Part shown: positions 43,581 to 53,293 of the stretch, in pieces
Layout of the letters: every line of letters starts with the position of its first letter
How positions within the stretch are numbered: the first letter of the stretch is position 1
NCBI GenBank assembly: GCA_001698425.1
Contig: MBRE01000085.1
Coordinates: forward strand, 1-64,000
From: Oscillatoriales cyanobacterium USR001
GTDB lineage: Bacteria > Cyanobacteriota > Cyanobacteriia > Cyanobacteriales > Microcoleaceae
Direction of reading: 5' to 3'
DNA length: 64,000 nt
The notes under the pieces: generated by a model
The model's database searches: none
The model's input: the letters and a program-made list of their open reading frames with translations, nothing else
What the model was told of the DNA's origin: nothing
Position numbers and translations under genes: made by a program

Positions 43581-44273
43581 ATGTCTCAACTTTCAACATT
43601 TCTCAGTTCTATACTCAAAAATCCCATTACTGAATATTTGAGATTTTTAGTCAATTGGTGGCAAAATAAGTTTAAATATAAAAACTTCTATCAAGACTAC
43701 ATGGCTTTAGTGACAAATTCAACTATCAGTCATAATGTTAGTCTTTCTAGTCGCGTAGCCATCGGAAATTCTATCATTAATTCTTACACCTATGTCCGCG
43801 ATAATACGCGAATTTTCAATGGTGTTATCGGCAAATTTTGTTGCATTGGTCCCAACTGTATCATTCGTTTAGGCGTACATCCTGTGGGAAATTTTGTTTC
43901 CAGTCATCCCATATTTTATTCGCCAAAAATGCTAGTAGGGACAACATTTGTCGATCGAACATACTTTGAAGAAGAGGAAAAAACTGTTTATATTGGCAAT
44001 GATGTTTGGATTGGCTCAAACGTTATTGTTGTAGATGGCGTAACTATTGGTGATGGAGCGATTATCGCTGCTGGAGCCGTAGTCACCAAAGATGTACCAC
44101 CTTATGCGATATACGGCGGCATTCCCGCCAAACTTATTCGGTATCGGTTCGATCCAGAAAAAATTGACTTTCTCCTAAAGTTTAAATGGTGGGACAAAGA
44201 TGAAGAATGGTTGAGAAAAAATGTCAAAGATTTTCACAATATTGACCAATTAATCCATACTCATAATGTCTAA
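43581..44273 (+). CDS. Hexapeptide-repeat O-acetyltransferase (CatB/Xat type)
   Basis: The protein has 230 residues from ATG 43581, with ACAGGAG at a normal distance; an earlier in-frame start at 43548 overlaps the previous gene and is less likely. A left-handed beta helix is shown by repeats such as VSLSSRVAIG, IGNDVWIGSNVIVVDGVTIGDGAIIAAGAVVTKDVPPY, with the catalytic-type His in VHPVGNFVSSHP. It should acetylate a sugar of the exopolysaccharide from acetyl-CoA. Confidence 0.85.
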   Translation: MSQLSTFLSSILKNPITEYLRFLVNWWQNKFKYKNFYQDYMALVTNSTISHNVSLSSRVAIGNSIINSYTYVRDNTRIFNGVIGKFCCIGPNCIIRLGVHPVGNFVSSHPIFYSPKMLVGTTFVDRTYFEEEEKTVYIGNDVWIGSNVIVVDGVTIGDGAIIAAGAVVTKDVPPYAIYGGIPAKLIRYRFDPEKIDFLLKFKWWDKDEEWLRKNVKDFHNIDQLIHTHNV

Positions 44274-44284
44274 TTACCCAGAAA

Positions 44285-45481
44285 TTATAGAGTATCAGCA
44301 GTCATCTGGGCTTTAAACTTCGACAAATTCAGCACCATCACAGCCGCGATGAATGCCAAGGTATCATTCTTAGTCTGATACGGCAAAAATCTATAGCGAA
44401 AAGAAGCTACTCTAGGATCGGACTCTTGGTATAAAATATCTTGGGCAAAGTTTCCCCAGCGCTCATCGATCAAATCAATTGTCATACCAGCATGAGCAGA
44501 AGGTAGCAACATATTAGAGCCGTGAAGACCAATTACTAAGCGGCTTTGTGCATAGAGATGACAAATTTCCTTTTCAATTTTTTCATTAAAACTATCCACT
44601 CTGCGATCTTCAATCCATTCTGGAAACTTAGTTTTTGTCCCTAAACCAGCCACTGCAAATTTCGCTTCTGGCACTTGCAACCTAATTTTTTCAAATAACT
44701 GCTGAATTTTGAAATTTTGCAATGGCAATGCGATTTCCCGTTGATTGAGCTTTTTTAGAACTCGAAACAGGAAACGATTAACTAATAAACGATCTTCCCG
44801 CCAAATAAACGTAATTCTTGTTTCTTTCTCCTCAAAATTGTGTTTGGGAACTCTAGTAAACTGCGTGATATCGAACTGACTGGGATGAGAATGAGCTTCG
44901 CTGACATAAATTTCATCAAAGCGTTTAGTTTCTTCCTCAACAAATTCGGCGAAGCTAGGATAGTAATTTTGACCATTTTTTAAAGAAATAGGTACTGTCC
45001 AAATTTCTGCAACTCCATCGGGAACCATCCACCGGAGAAACTTAGGAACGATCGCAATTAAACCATAGTCGGAGTTGAATTCTAAGTGCCTTTGTGCATT
45101 TAGTAACTTCAGCAAAGAATGGCCATAAAGATGATCGATGCAGTTTAAAATAATTACCCGCTTACAGGGTTTAAAAATCTCCTTCACTATCTCAATTTTT
45201 GTAGTTTGAGGATTTTGCAGTGAATTGAGTAAGGGTTTCCCTAACCATTCCTTTTTATAATCCGCTGCTGCAAATATTTCTCCTTTGCTTAAATTAACTT
45301 GCAAGTAATTTTTTACTCCATGACCTACTCTTAAATCATCAATTATTTCGCTACCACATCCTGGGCATTTAGAGTCCAGAACAATATGTATCCCTTGCCA
45401 CAAAACATTTTTAGGACTGAGTTCTGTTTGGCAATAGGGACAATTCGATCGCTGTTCGATGTTTGGTTTAATTTCAATCAT
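44285..45481 (-). CDS. Zinc-ribbon protein with glycosyltransferase-like C-terminal domain
   Basis: The protein has 398 residues. The N-terminus carries CPYCQTELS (about 14-22) and CPGCGSEI (39-46), a four-Cys zinc ribbon. The remaining ~300 residues look like a GT-B fold domain: KRVIILNCIDHLYGHSLLKLL, ITFIWREDRLL, FAVAGLGTKT and SRLVIGLHGSNMLLPSAHAG, the last resembling the donor-binding loop of GT61-like enzymes. I do not recognise the full-length family. It is coupled to wzx by an ATGA overlap, so it probably acts in polymer assembly. Confidence 0.55.
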   Translation of the reverse strand: MIEIKPNIEQRSNCPYCQTELSPKNVLWQGIHIVLDSKCPGCGSEIIDDLRVGHGVKNYLQVNLSKGEIFAAADYKKEWLGKPLLNSLQNPQTTKIEIVKEIFKPCKRVIILNCIDHLYGHSLLKLLNAQRHLEFNSDYGLIAIVPKFLRWMVPDGVAEIWTVPISLKNGQNYYPSFAEFVEEETKRFDEIYVSEAHSHPSQFDITQFTRVPKHNFEEKETRITFIWREDRLLVNRFLFRVLKKLNQREIALPLQNFKIQQLFEKIRLQVPEAKFAVAGLGTKTKFPEWIEDRRVDSFNEKIEKEICHLYAQSRLVIGLHGSNMLLPSAHAGMTIDLIDERWGNFAQDILYQESDPRVASFRYRFLPYQTKNDTLAFIAAVMVLNLSKFKAQMTADTL

Positions 45482-46812
45482 TTTACTAATCCTCTAATTC
45501 TACAAGCTGCCTGATATAAGTTAAGAGAACGCCAGATCAATCGCCCAAAAGGGCGCAATTCCTTAATTAAGAAATTGACTAAGATAATCACGTAAAAATA
45601 AGTGAGTAAAGTCGCGGCAGTTGCCCCAAAAGCTCCATACTTAGGAATCAGCAACAAGTTTAACACCACATTTAAAATAGAGCCAACTACAGTCAAGTAA
45701 AGACCATAACGCAACTGACCTTCTATGGTAAAGTATGTGTTTCGTGCCACTCCAAAGTTACTCCCAAATTGAGCCCAAACATAGATTGCCAACACTGCTC
45801 CTGACTTAGCATACTTTTCACCAAGGATCTGCACGATCAAAGGCGAAAATAATGAGATGGGAATAGCTACTCCTAACCAGAAAAACATCATTATATCTGA
45901 ATAAATTTGAAATTTATTTAGATATTCTTGATAATTTTTCTCTCTCAAACTTGTTAACTTAGGAAAAATAGAGTTAGATAGGATCATTGGCAAGAAGTCA
46001 AAGATTTCCGAAATTTTCACGGCAGCAGCATAATAGCCCAATTCAGCATTTTTATTCATCATACCGAGCATAACTTGATCGGTTTTTGAATAGACATAAA
46101 CTGCCAATCCCGATAAAACTATCGGCCAACTTTCTGATAGTAATTCCCTGCACCGCTCCCAACTGAATCGCCACAGTTTAATTTGATTGCCAGTCAACCG
46201 ATAAAAATAGATATAAGCTATTCCTACCAAGACTACTTCTACCAATCGAATACCAGCGAAGGCAAGCAAGGGAGCCTTAATTGTTACCAATCCAATTCTG
46301 ACAGCAGCAACAAAAAAAGATACCGAATTTTTTGCTAAAACTGTATATTTTGACTGGACTTGAGACTGAAACCAAAAATTAATCGCTTCAAAAGCATTAA
46401 AAATACTTCCGGCGGCGATGATTCCTACTAACCAACGAGTTAGGTTGTCATTAGGTTTAAGTAGGGAAATCACAGTGACAGTTAACACCAGAGTGATTAA
46501 ACCGCCAATAAATTGCAGTCCGAAGGCCGTTCCCAGGGTTTCATTTTTGCATTCAGGGTTGCGAGCAATATCGCGAATGACAATTCTACCTAATCCCATT
46601 GATGCCACTGCACTAAATAGTGACACAAAGGCCAAGGCGTAGGTGAGCAAACCAAATTGATCCGGCCCTAGATAGCGCATTACCCAAAGGCCTACGACTA
46701 AACCCAAGCCCATCTGCAAGATTTGGTCAGTGAAGAGCCAAGCTACATTGCTTAGTACCTGGCGCAGACCTGGTCCAAGCTTTTGACTTAATCCAGCTAG
46801 TTTGTTTAACAT
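45478..46812 (-). CDS. wzx: Oligosaccharide flippase Wzx
   Basis: The protein has 444 residues with about twelve hydrophobic helices and the MATE/MOP-type N-terminus SNVAWLFTDQILQMGLGLVVGLWVMRYLGPDQFGLLTYA. It moves lipid-linked repeat units from the cytoplasmic to the periplasmic leaflet. It overlaps the next gene by four bases and is 140 bases downstream of the polymerase gene in the same direction. Confidence 0.88.
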   Translation of the reverse strand: MLNKLAGLSQKLGPGLRQVLSNVAWLFTDQILQMGLGLVVGLWVMRYLGPDQFGLLTYALAFVSLFSAVASMGLGRIVIRDIARNPECKNETLGTAFGLQFIGGLITLVLTVTVISLLKPNDNLTRWLVGIIAAGSIFNAFEAINFWFQSQVQSKYTVLAKNSVSFFVAAVRIGLVTIKAPLLAFAGIRLVEVVLVGIAYIYFYRLTGNQIKLWRFSWERCRELLSESWPIVLSGLAVYVYSKTDQVMLGMMNKNAELGYYAAAVKISEIFDFLPMILSNSIFPKLTSLREKNYQEYLNKFQIYSDIMMFFWLGVAIPISLFSPLIVQILGEKYAKSGAVLAIYVWAQFGSNFGVARNTYFTIEGQLRYGLYLTVVGSILNVVLNLLLIPKYGAFGATAATLLTYFYVIILVNFLIKELRPFGRLIWRSLNLYQAACRIRGLVK

Positions 46813-46952
46813 CAGAAGTCTTAAATTTTTATCAAATAATCAGACGGTTTTGACACCCTGGGTAATCTAATAATAGTAGAATGATTGATAACATACCACA
46901 GATTGACACCTTTAGTATTAATTCTGCGATCGAGCCAGTTTAGTTGAATTTA

Positions 46953-48371
46953 CTAAAAAGTGCGATGAGCAGAAAGTCTGGCAGGATTGCTAGTGGTAAT
47001 ATTGTTCGTGCTACTAGCATTATCTATAGCCAGTCGCACCGTCAACATTACATAACTCAGCCAAGAATTTCCGGTAGTTAGAAGATAACCTTCTGTGATA
47101 TTGCTCATAATAATATATACCAAAAAACAAATAGGCATTCCCGCATCTTCTAACTTGCTGCGACTCAAATACCGGACTGCATAAGCCAAATTTAGTAGCA
47201 GAGAAATTCCCATTAGAATTAATCCAGGCCAACCAAAAGCTAACAATACACCGATCGCACCATTGTGTGGATTTTGAGGGTTAAATCCACTCGCAGTATA
47301 TATAAAATAAGCCGGAGTAGCAGGTCCCAACTTATGTTGTTGAAAAAAGCCATCATATCCGTAACCAGTCCAAGGTCGTTCGTTCGCTGCATCAATTAAC
47401 TCCGGCCAAAATTCTGTTCGCCCAGTTAGAGTCAAGTCCTTACCTAACCCATCAACAATAATAGACTCTAAATTGTCTAGTACATAAACCGTCACAATTA
47501 TGCTGACTACAATAAAACATATAATTGATGTAAAAGCCCACTGAAAACTTAACTTTTTCAGAAAATTTAGCGAAGAAACCGCAATGATTAATATGATAGT
47601 AATAACTAGGGCGGCTCCCGATTTATTAGTTCTCACCAGGTAGAAAGAAAAAAACATCATTCCCAAAGCAATCCAGCGTTCTCTCTTCGTTTTAGCACCT
47701 TGAGAATAATGTAAATACCAGAAGGCAGTACATAAAGTCAAAACTCCTCCCAGAGAATTTTTAGATTGAGTTATACCGACAAAATCGCTGCCACGAGGCG
47801 GTGCTAGGATAAAACTTCCAAAACCAACTGCTGTGTAACCCCATCGCCAAAAACGAGACAGATCGTACCATTTATATTGGGCTGCTAAGTAAAACCCAAA
47901 AACAGTAAAAGCTGAAAAAGCGATCCCCGCTCTTAAAGTTATGTCAGGGACTATGGACCAAAATGTAGAGAGTAATGGCAGTAAAGAATAAAGCAGAAAA
48001 CAGGGATTGAAGATTAATACTTTGGTAAAATAATCTATAAAATTACTGGCAAAAATTTTAAATCTGGAGAACAAAATTATAACAACCCAAGGGTAAAAAA
48101 AGTAAGGTAGCATTGTAGCTATGCCCCCGGCTTGTTCTTTGAGATTGACAAAATGCAAATAATTAAACGGAACTTGTGTCAAAAACGGAGAAATGTAAAT
48201 ATAAAGAATTCCAAAGCCTTTTTCTAAAGAACTACCGATCTTTTTTTTACTCGCAAGTTGAAACAATATTAAAGTAGTAACTACTAAAACACCAAAGACT
48301 AAGTAGGTTAAGGCAGGATGTCCTAAAAGGAGGTCTTTGAGTTGTCTGGCTGCTGATACTTTTTGAGTCAT
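46953..48371 (-). CDS. wzy: O-antigen polymerase/ligase-like protein (Wzy-type)
   Basis: The protein has 472 residues with about twelve hydrophobic segments and a large periplasmic loop (about 330-380) containing LTGRTEFWPELIDAANERPWTGYGYDGF, the Wzy_C (PF04932) signature. GITQSKNSLGGVLTL is the matching upstream motif. It joins undecaprenyl-linked repeat units in the periplasm. The ligase branch cannot be excluded from sequence alone. It is divergent from the wza gene. Confidence 0.85.
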   Translation of the reverse strand: MTQKVSAARQLKDLLLGHPALTYLVFGVLVVTTLILFQLASKKKIGSSLEKGFGILYIYISPFLTQVPFNYLHFVNLKEQAGGIATMLPYFFYPWVVIILFSRFKIFASNFIDYFTKVLIFNPCFLLYSLLPLLSTFWSIVPDITLRAGIAFSAFTVFGFYLAAQYKWYDLSRFWRWGYTAVGFGSFILAPPRGSDFVGITQSKNSLGGVLTLCTAFWYLHYSQGAKTKRERWIALGMMFFSFYLVRTNKSGAALVITIILIIAVSSLNFLKKLSFQWAFTSIICFIVVSIIVTVYVLDNLESIIVDGLGKDLTLTGRTEFWPELIDAANERPWTGYGYDGFFQQHKLGPATPAYFIYTASGFNPQNPHNGAIGVLLAFGWPGLILMGISLLLNLAYAVRYLSRSKLEDAGMPICFLVYIIMSNITEGYLLTTGNSWLSYVMLTVRLAIDNASSTNNITTSNPARLSAHRTF

Positions 48372-48462
48372 AAGTTGAGATTAATTAAACTGAAGAGCTT
48401 TCTAATTTAGGTATAAAAAGGCTAAACTTAGATCGACCATAATTTAGTTAAGCAGGTAGTAG

Positions 48463-49929
48463 ATGACTAACACTGAGGTTCTTAGAAAAATAACTCCATC
48501 TGTTGTGGCTTTAACTTTTTTGACTGTTACAGCGATCGCTTCGCCTTCTCGTATCCTAGCACAACTGCCTAATCGGTCAGAAATCCCGACGATTACGCCC
48601 GTAAGGAAAACACCAGAAAGTTATAAATTAGGTGGAGGCGATCGCATCAATATTGAAATATTAGAAGTCCCAGAACTCAGCCGGGGCTACGAAGTTTTAT
48701 CAGACGGCTCAGTTAACCTACCCCTAATCGGTCTAGTATCTCTGCGAGGTAGAACATTAGTCGAAGCCACCGAAGTAATTAGCGCCGCCTACCGCCGCAT
48801 CCTCAAAGATCCCATAGTCACAGTTAATTTAGTCACAGCTAGACCCCTCACCGTCGGCGTGATTGGAGAAGTCAACCGTCCCGGAAGCTACGGTCTTAAC
48901 CTCACCCCCGGCGTAGGTACTGCCCCTGCGGTACAATACCCAACATTAATTCAATCACTGAGGACGGCTGAGGGAATCACTGGCTTAGCCGACATTCGTA
49001 ACATCCAAGTCCGTCGCCCTCAACCAACAGGCACAGATATCATCATCAAAGTCAACCTCTGGAAATTTCTTCAAGAAGGAGACATCAGCCAAGACATCAT
49101 TTTGCAAGACAAAGACACCATAATTGTCCCCACAGTCACCACCTTTAACCAAGCAGAAGCCCGCCAAATCGCCAGCGTTAATTTTTCGCCCCCGCCAGAA
49201 AACCCCCGCTCCATCTCGATCGTTGGGGAAGTCACCCGCCCTGGCTCTTACGTAGTCATTGGTGGTAACACGACAACCGAACTCAGTCGCCAAGGTTTCC
49301 CTACCGTCACGCGAGCCATTCAGCTTGCAGGAGGAATTACCGCCTTAGCCGACATTCGCCAAATTCAAGTTCGCCGCCCCACCAGAACAGGGGAACAAAT
49401 TATTTCAGTTAATCTCTGGCAACTCCTAGAATCTGGAGATGCCTCTCAAGATGCCATTCTCCAACAGGGAGATACCATCATTGTACCCAAAGTCCAAGCC
49501 ATCAACCCAACAGAAGCAGGAATATTGGCTTCAACAAACTTTTCCCCTCCTGCGATTAGTGTTTATGTAGTAGGAGAACTCAGACTGGCCACTAACGAAC
49601 CCTTGAAGTTGCCGTCAAATGCTACATTAAATCAAGCTTTACTGGCGAAAGGATTCGGATACGACAATCCCAGAGCCAATAGAGAATTTGTAGATTTAAT
49701 TCGTCTTAATCCCGATGGTAGTACCACAAAACGTAAAATAAATATTGATTTAACAATAGGGAATAGCGAAGAAAAGAATCCTCAGCTTCGCAGCAACGAC
49801 ATTATTATTGTGCATCGCAGTTCTCGCGCTGAATTCTCCGATCGCTTAGGTACTACATTAGCTCCGATAACGCCATTTACGGGAGTAGCAAATTTTCTAG
49901 CCATATTGAGATCCCTATTCCGCTTCTGA
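48463..49929 (+). CDS. Polysaccharide export protein Wza-like (SLBB domains)
   Basis: The protein has 488 residues. A signal peptide (about 10-33, ending RILAQ) is followed by the PES domain (YKLGGGDRINIEILEVPELS, DGSVNLPLIG, PIVTVNLVTARP) and then SLBB domains; two closely related ones (VGVIGEVNRPGSYGL..., SIVGEVTRPGSYVVI...) each end in D(I/T)IIVP and a third begins VYVVGELR. It forms or feeds the outer-membrane channel. No lipobox is obvious. It is transcribed toward the co-polymerase gene. Confidence 0.9.
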   Translation: MTNTEVLRKITPSVVALTFLTVTAIASPSRILAQLPNRSEIPTITPVRKTPESYKLGGGDRINIEILEVPELSRGYEVLSDGSVNLPLIGLVSLRGRTLVEATEVISAAYRRILKDPIVTVNLVTARPLTVGVIGEVNRPGSYGLNLTPGVGTAPAVQYPTLIQSLRTAEGITGLADIRNIQVRRPQPTGTDIIIKVNLWKFLQEGDISQDIILQDKDTIIVPTVTTFNQAEARQIASVNFSPPPENPRSISIVGEVTRPGSYVVIGGNTTTELSRQGFPTVTRAIQLAGGITALADIRQIQVRRPTRTGEQIISVNLWQLLESGDASQDAILQQGDTIIVPKVQAINPTEAGILASTNFSPPAISVYVVGELRLATNEPLKLPSNATLNQALLAKGFGYDNPRANREFVDLIRLNPDGSTTKRKINIDLTIGNSEEKNPQLRSNDIIIVHRSSRAEFSDRLGTTLAPITPFTGVANFLAILRSLFRF

Positions 49930-50063
49930 TTGAAGAAAACTTTCTATTCCAGGGTCAATACCTAGTCGAAATTTCTAGCCAAGAGTTAGAATAAAACTAA
50001 ACTGCCGATCGCATCGTTACATAGCCACGTATCAACTCAAAAATATAGTCAAAGCACTTAACA

Positions 50064-52400
50064 ATGGATAACCGACAAGAGTTTCAACCCTTTTTACCTA
50101 AATCAAATGGCAAGTTGCCTCATTTGTCCCCTCAGATATACAGAGACAAGCCGGAAGAGAGCGAGGAAGAAAAGCTCGATTTGTCCTGGCTGTTTGCAGT
50201 AGTACGTCGGCGAGCTCCAGTGATGGTCGCAGCGACTATGTTATTGAGCTTGCTGGCAGGGGGCTTGATCGTCTCTAGCTCCAAGAAAACTATTATCGAA
50301 TACGAAGGCTCCTTCGCTCTTTTGGTAGAACCAGCGACGGCAGAAGGCTTATTATCTAAGCAACTCAACTCTAATACCCCCGCTGCTGACTTGGCGAGAA
50401 TCAATATTGAAGGTATTAGCTTGGTGGACTATGAAACTCAAATTCGGATTTTGAAGAGTCCCAAAATGATGATGCCAGTAGTTAAGGAATTACAAAATCA
50501 GTATCCTAGACTTAGCTATACTGAATTGATGAGTAACCTGGGGATCAGCCGCATTAGTTATTCTAAAGATGGTAAATCTATAGGGACAAAAATCTTAGAG
50601 GTTCGCTATAAAGATAAAGACACGAAAAAAATTTACGAGGTATTAAAAAAAGTCAAGAATGCCTATATCACGTACAGCTTAGAGCAGCGTTTGCTGGGGA
50701 TCAATCAAGGAATTAATTTTATTGAGAAAGTAACTCTGCCCAAGTTACAAAAAAGAGTGGGAGCTATTCAATTGCAATTGCAACGCTTGCGGCAGGAAAG
50801 GAACTTTTTTGAGCCGACTTTGGAAGGGCGATCGCTTTCCGATCAGGTTCAAAGTCTTCGCAGCCAGCAGTTACAATTGGAAGCTGAGTTGAAGGGAATA
50901 CGAACAATCTATAACAACTATCAAAAACTTTTAGATGCGAATAATCCGGTGGGAATTTTAATTACTCAAGGTCAATCTTACGGAGGGTTAGTTAATGAAA
51001 TTCAGAAGGTAGATTCTGAGCTTTCCCTGAAGTTGGCTCAATACAGGGAAGATAGTTTGCCAATTCAAGCTCTGCGGAAAAGTTATACGGAGCTTATGGA
51101 AATGGCAACCAAACGAGCGCAGGAAGTTGTCATGCCTAGTATCGCTAGTAAAATTGATGATTTGGAGGCACGCAAAAATACTCTGAGCGAAGCTCAAAAT
51201 CAACTCAGTGAAAAACTGAGAAAATTTGCAGTCACGGCGCGAGAGTATGACAATTTACAGCAGGAATTGCAAGTCTTGACTAAGAGTTTGTCAGATTTTT
51301 TGGGTAAGTTGGAAGCGCTACGCATAGACGCGGCGCAACAACAAGCGCCTTGGCAAGAAATTAATCCGCCGGAAATACCTCTGGATAAATGGGGAAGATA
51401 TATTCCGGCGACGATTAAACAAACTAGCAAGCAGTTAGCCCTGGCAGTTATTTTGAGTAGTCTTTTGGGTATAGCTATTGGTTTGCTAGTGGAGGTGCTA
51501 AATACTGTTTTCCACACTCCAGAAGAGGTGAGGGCGGCGGCAAAGTTGCCTATATTGGGTGTTATTCCTTTGGCGAAAAAACTTAGGCAAAAGCGACCTC
51601 CTAGACCAAGAAAAAGGTCGGCGAAGGGGGCTTCTGCGGAGCAGCCTGTTGATAAAAGTATTCCGGCGGCGGTTATTAGTATGAAGGGGCAGGGGGAGTT
51701 AGATTATCCATTTTTGGAGGCTTTCCGATCGCTTTATACTAATATCTATTTGATGAGTTCTGGTCGGACAATTCGCTCTTTGTTGATCTGTTCGCCTGTG
51801 GCTGGAGATGGGAAATCTACTGTGGCGCTCCATTTGGCTCAGACGGCGGCGGCGGTGGGTCAGCGAGTATTGTTGGTGGATGCGGATTTGCGCTACCCTC
51901 AGTTACACCTGAAGCTGGGTTTGCCGAATATCCGGGGCCTGAGCGATGCTATTTCGTCGGATTTGAGTCTTAATGATGCGATTCAGCGATCGCCTTTGGA
52001 AGATAATCTCTTTGTTTTGACGGCAGGTCATATCCCTTCTGACCCAATTAAGTTGCTGTCTTCTAAAAAGATGCAGTATTTGATGGAGCAGTTTCAAGCT
52101 TTTTTTGATTTGGTGATTTATGACACTCCTCCTCTGGTTGGTCTGGCAGATGGCCACTTGCTGGGGGCTCACACTGATGGCACGATGATGGTTATGCAGC
52201 TTGGACAGACCGATCGCTCTCAGGTAAGCAAAGCTTTAGATGAGTTAAAAATTTCTGGAGCTTCACTTTTGGGGATTGTGGCTAATGGGTTTAAAGGTAC
52301 GAGCCGGAGCTCTAGCCCAAGACCGGTGGGTTTTGAGACGGTTTATAATAATCAACTCCCGGTTTTAGGTAATAAAACGCCAGATAGTAGTAGTCTGTGA
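50064..52400 (+). CDS. Wzc-type polysaccharide co-polymerase with BY-kinase domain
   Basis: The protein has 778 residues. Wzz domain with transmembrane helices at about 53-73 and 460-482 flanking a long coiled-coil periplasmic part; then a cytoplasmic bacterial tyrosine kinase with Walker A SPVAGDGKSTVALHL, Walker A' LLVDADLRYPQ and Walker B FDLVIYDTPP. The usual C-terminal Tyr cluster is reduced to a single Tyr (VYNNQ), so autophosphorylation control may be limited. It sets chain length and gates export with Wza. Confidence 0.9.
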   Translation: MDNRQEFQPFLPKSNGKLPHLSPQIYRDKPEESEEEKLDLSWLFAVVRRRAPVMVAATMLLSLLAGGLIVSSSKKTIIEYEGSFALLVEPATAEGLLSKQLNSNTPAADLARINIEGISLVDYETQIRILKSPKMMMPVVKELQNQYPRLSYTELMSNLGISRISYSKDGKSIGTKILEVRYKDKDTKKIYEVLKKVKNAYITYSLEQRLLGINQGINFIEKVTLPKLQKRVGAIQLQLQRLRQERNFFEPTLEGRSLSDQVQSLRSQQLQLEAELKGIRTIYNNYQKLLDANNPVGILITQGQSYGGLVNEIQKVDSELSLKLAQYREDSLPIQALRKSYTELMEMATKRAQEVVMPSIASKIDDLEARKNTLSEAQNQLSEKLRKFAVTAREYDNLQQELQVLTKSLSDFLGKLEALRIDAAQQQAPWQEINPPEIPLDKWGRYIPATIKQTSKQLALAVILSSLLGIAIGLLVEVLNTVFHTPEEVRAAAKLPILGVIPLAKKLRQKRPPRPRKRSAKGASAEQPVDKSIPAAVISMKGQGELDYPFLEAFRSLYTNIYLMSSGRTIRSLLICSPVAGDGKSTVALHLAQTAAAVGQRVLLVDADLRYPQLHLKLGLPNIRGLSDAISSDLSLNDAIQRSPLEDNLFVLTAGHIPSDPIKLLSSKKMQYLMEQFQAFFDLVIYDTPPLVGLADGHLLGAHTDGTMMVMQLGQTDRSQVSKALDELKISGASLLGIVANGFKGTSRSSSPRPVGFETVYNNQLPVLGNKTPDSSSL

Positions 52401-52761
52401 GTATGAGGATTTAGTGGTGCGATCGCTCACAATTTGTGAGCGCACTGATTCACAACAGCCAAATCTTTTCGGGAGGCTTAAACCTTCCTTCTATCCTAGC
52501 TCTTGGCTGCTAATCGTTCTCGATCGCAGGAAACTGGGCAGCCACAGGATCGGGTTTTGATGCAGAAATGCTATCTTTGAGATTAAAGTGATAAACTAAC
52601 AAATAGAGTTAGTTGTGTCAACCGAGATTTCTCGGTAGTTTTAATTACAAGTAAGATAGTGAACAAACGTGGGTAAGTTATATTTAACTAAGGGCAGTGT
52701 AAATCAGGGGACTATACCCGGATTTTGTGAAAGTTTCAACCCAGAAACTAGGTAGGAATAT
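52401..52761. other. Intergenic region with terminator-like hairpin
   Basis: GCTCACAA and TTGTGAGC (52425-52441) form a tight palindrome 25 bases after the wzc-type stop. CCGAGATTTCTCGG (52622-52635) is another small hairpin. No gene is found; the rest probably carries the promoter of the regulator gene. Confidence 0.45.
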
Positions 52762-53127
52762 ATGAGCACAGTTATGGTTGTTGACGATAGCGTCACCTTA
52801 CGGGAGATGATCGCCGACCTCCTCAAAGGCAGAGGATTGAATGTTACTGTAGCCAGTGATGGCGTAGAAGCTCTGGAGCAAATCAAAGCTAATTGCCCCG
52901 ATCTAGTCGTTCTGGACATTGTTATGCCTCGGATGAACGGCTATGAAGTTTGCCGACGGCTCAAGAGCGACCCAAAAACTCAAAATTTACCAGTGGTGAT
53001 GTGTTCGAGCAAAAGCGAAGAATTCGATCGCTACTGGGGAATGAAGCAAGGAGCCGATGCCTATATCGCTAAACCTTTTCACCCGCAGGAATTAGTCGGA
53101 ACTATTAAGCAACTCCTCCGGGGTTAA
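52762..53127 (+). CDS. CheY-like single-domain response regulator
   Basis: The protein has 121 residues and consists only of a receiver domain. The acidic pair is VDDS (Asp8, Asp9), the phospho-acceptor Asp52 (LVVLDIVMPRMNGYEV), Ser82 in VVMCSSKSEE and Lys104 in YIAKPF. It resembles PilH/PixH-type regulators of cyanobacterial pili and phototaxis. It has no output domain, so it acts by binding a partner or as a phosphate sink. The kinase encoded by the next (convergent) gene is a possible partner, which is inference. Confidence 0.85.
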   Translation: MSTVMVVDDSVTLREMIADLLKGRGLNVTVASDGVEALEQIKANCPDLVVLDIVMPRMNGYEVCRRLKSDPKTQNLPVVMCSSKSEEFDRYWGMKQGADAYIAKPFHPQELVGTIKQLLRG

Positions 53128-53293
53128 GTTTATATCCCCTTTTCCCCGCGCCAGTTTGGAATTTAGGGGAAATTTTGTCGCAACCGTGTAGCGTGACATT
53201 TGACACTGTTAATGATGGTATCTGGCAAACAATTAAATTGCTCCTGTTGTTCGTTGGTTGGACTGAGAAATTAGTAATTTTTAATTGCTAAAT

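Noticed and set aside
52401-52761. tRNA or riboswitch in the long spacer after the wzc-type gene
   Set aside because: Only small hairpins are present; no tRNA arms or known aptamer core could be matched by eye.
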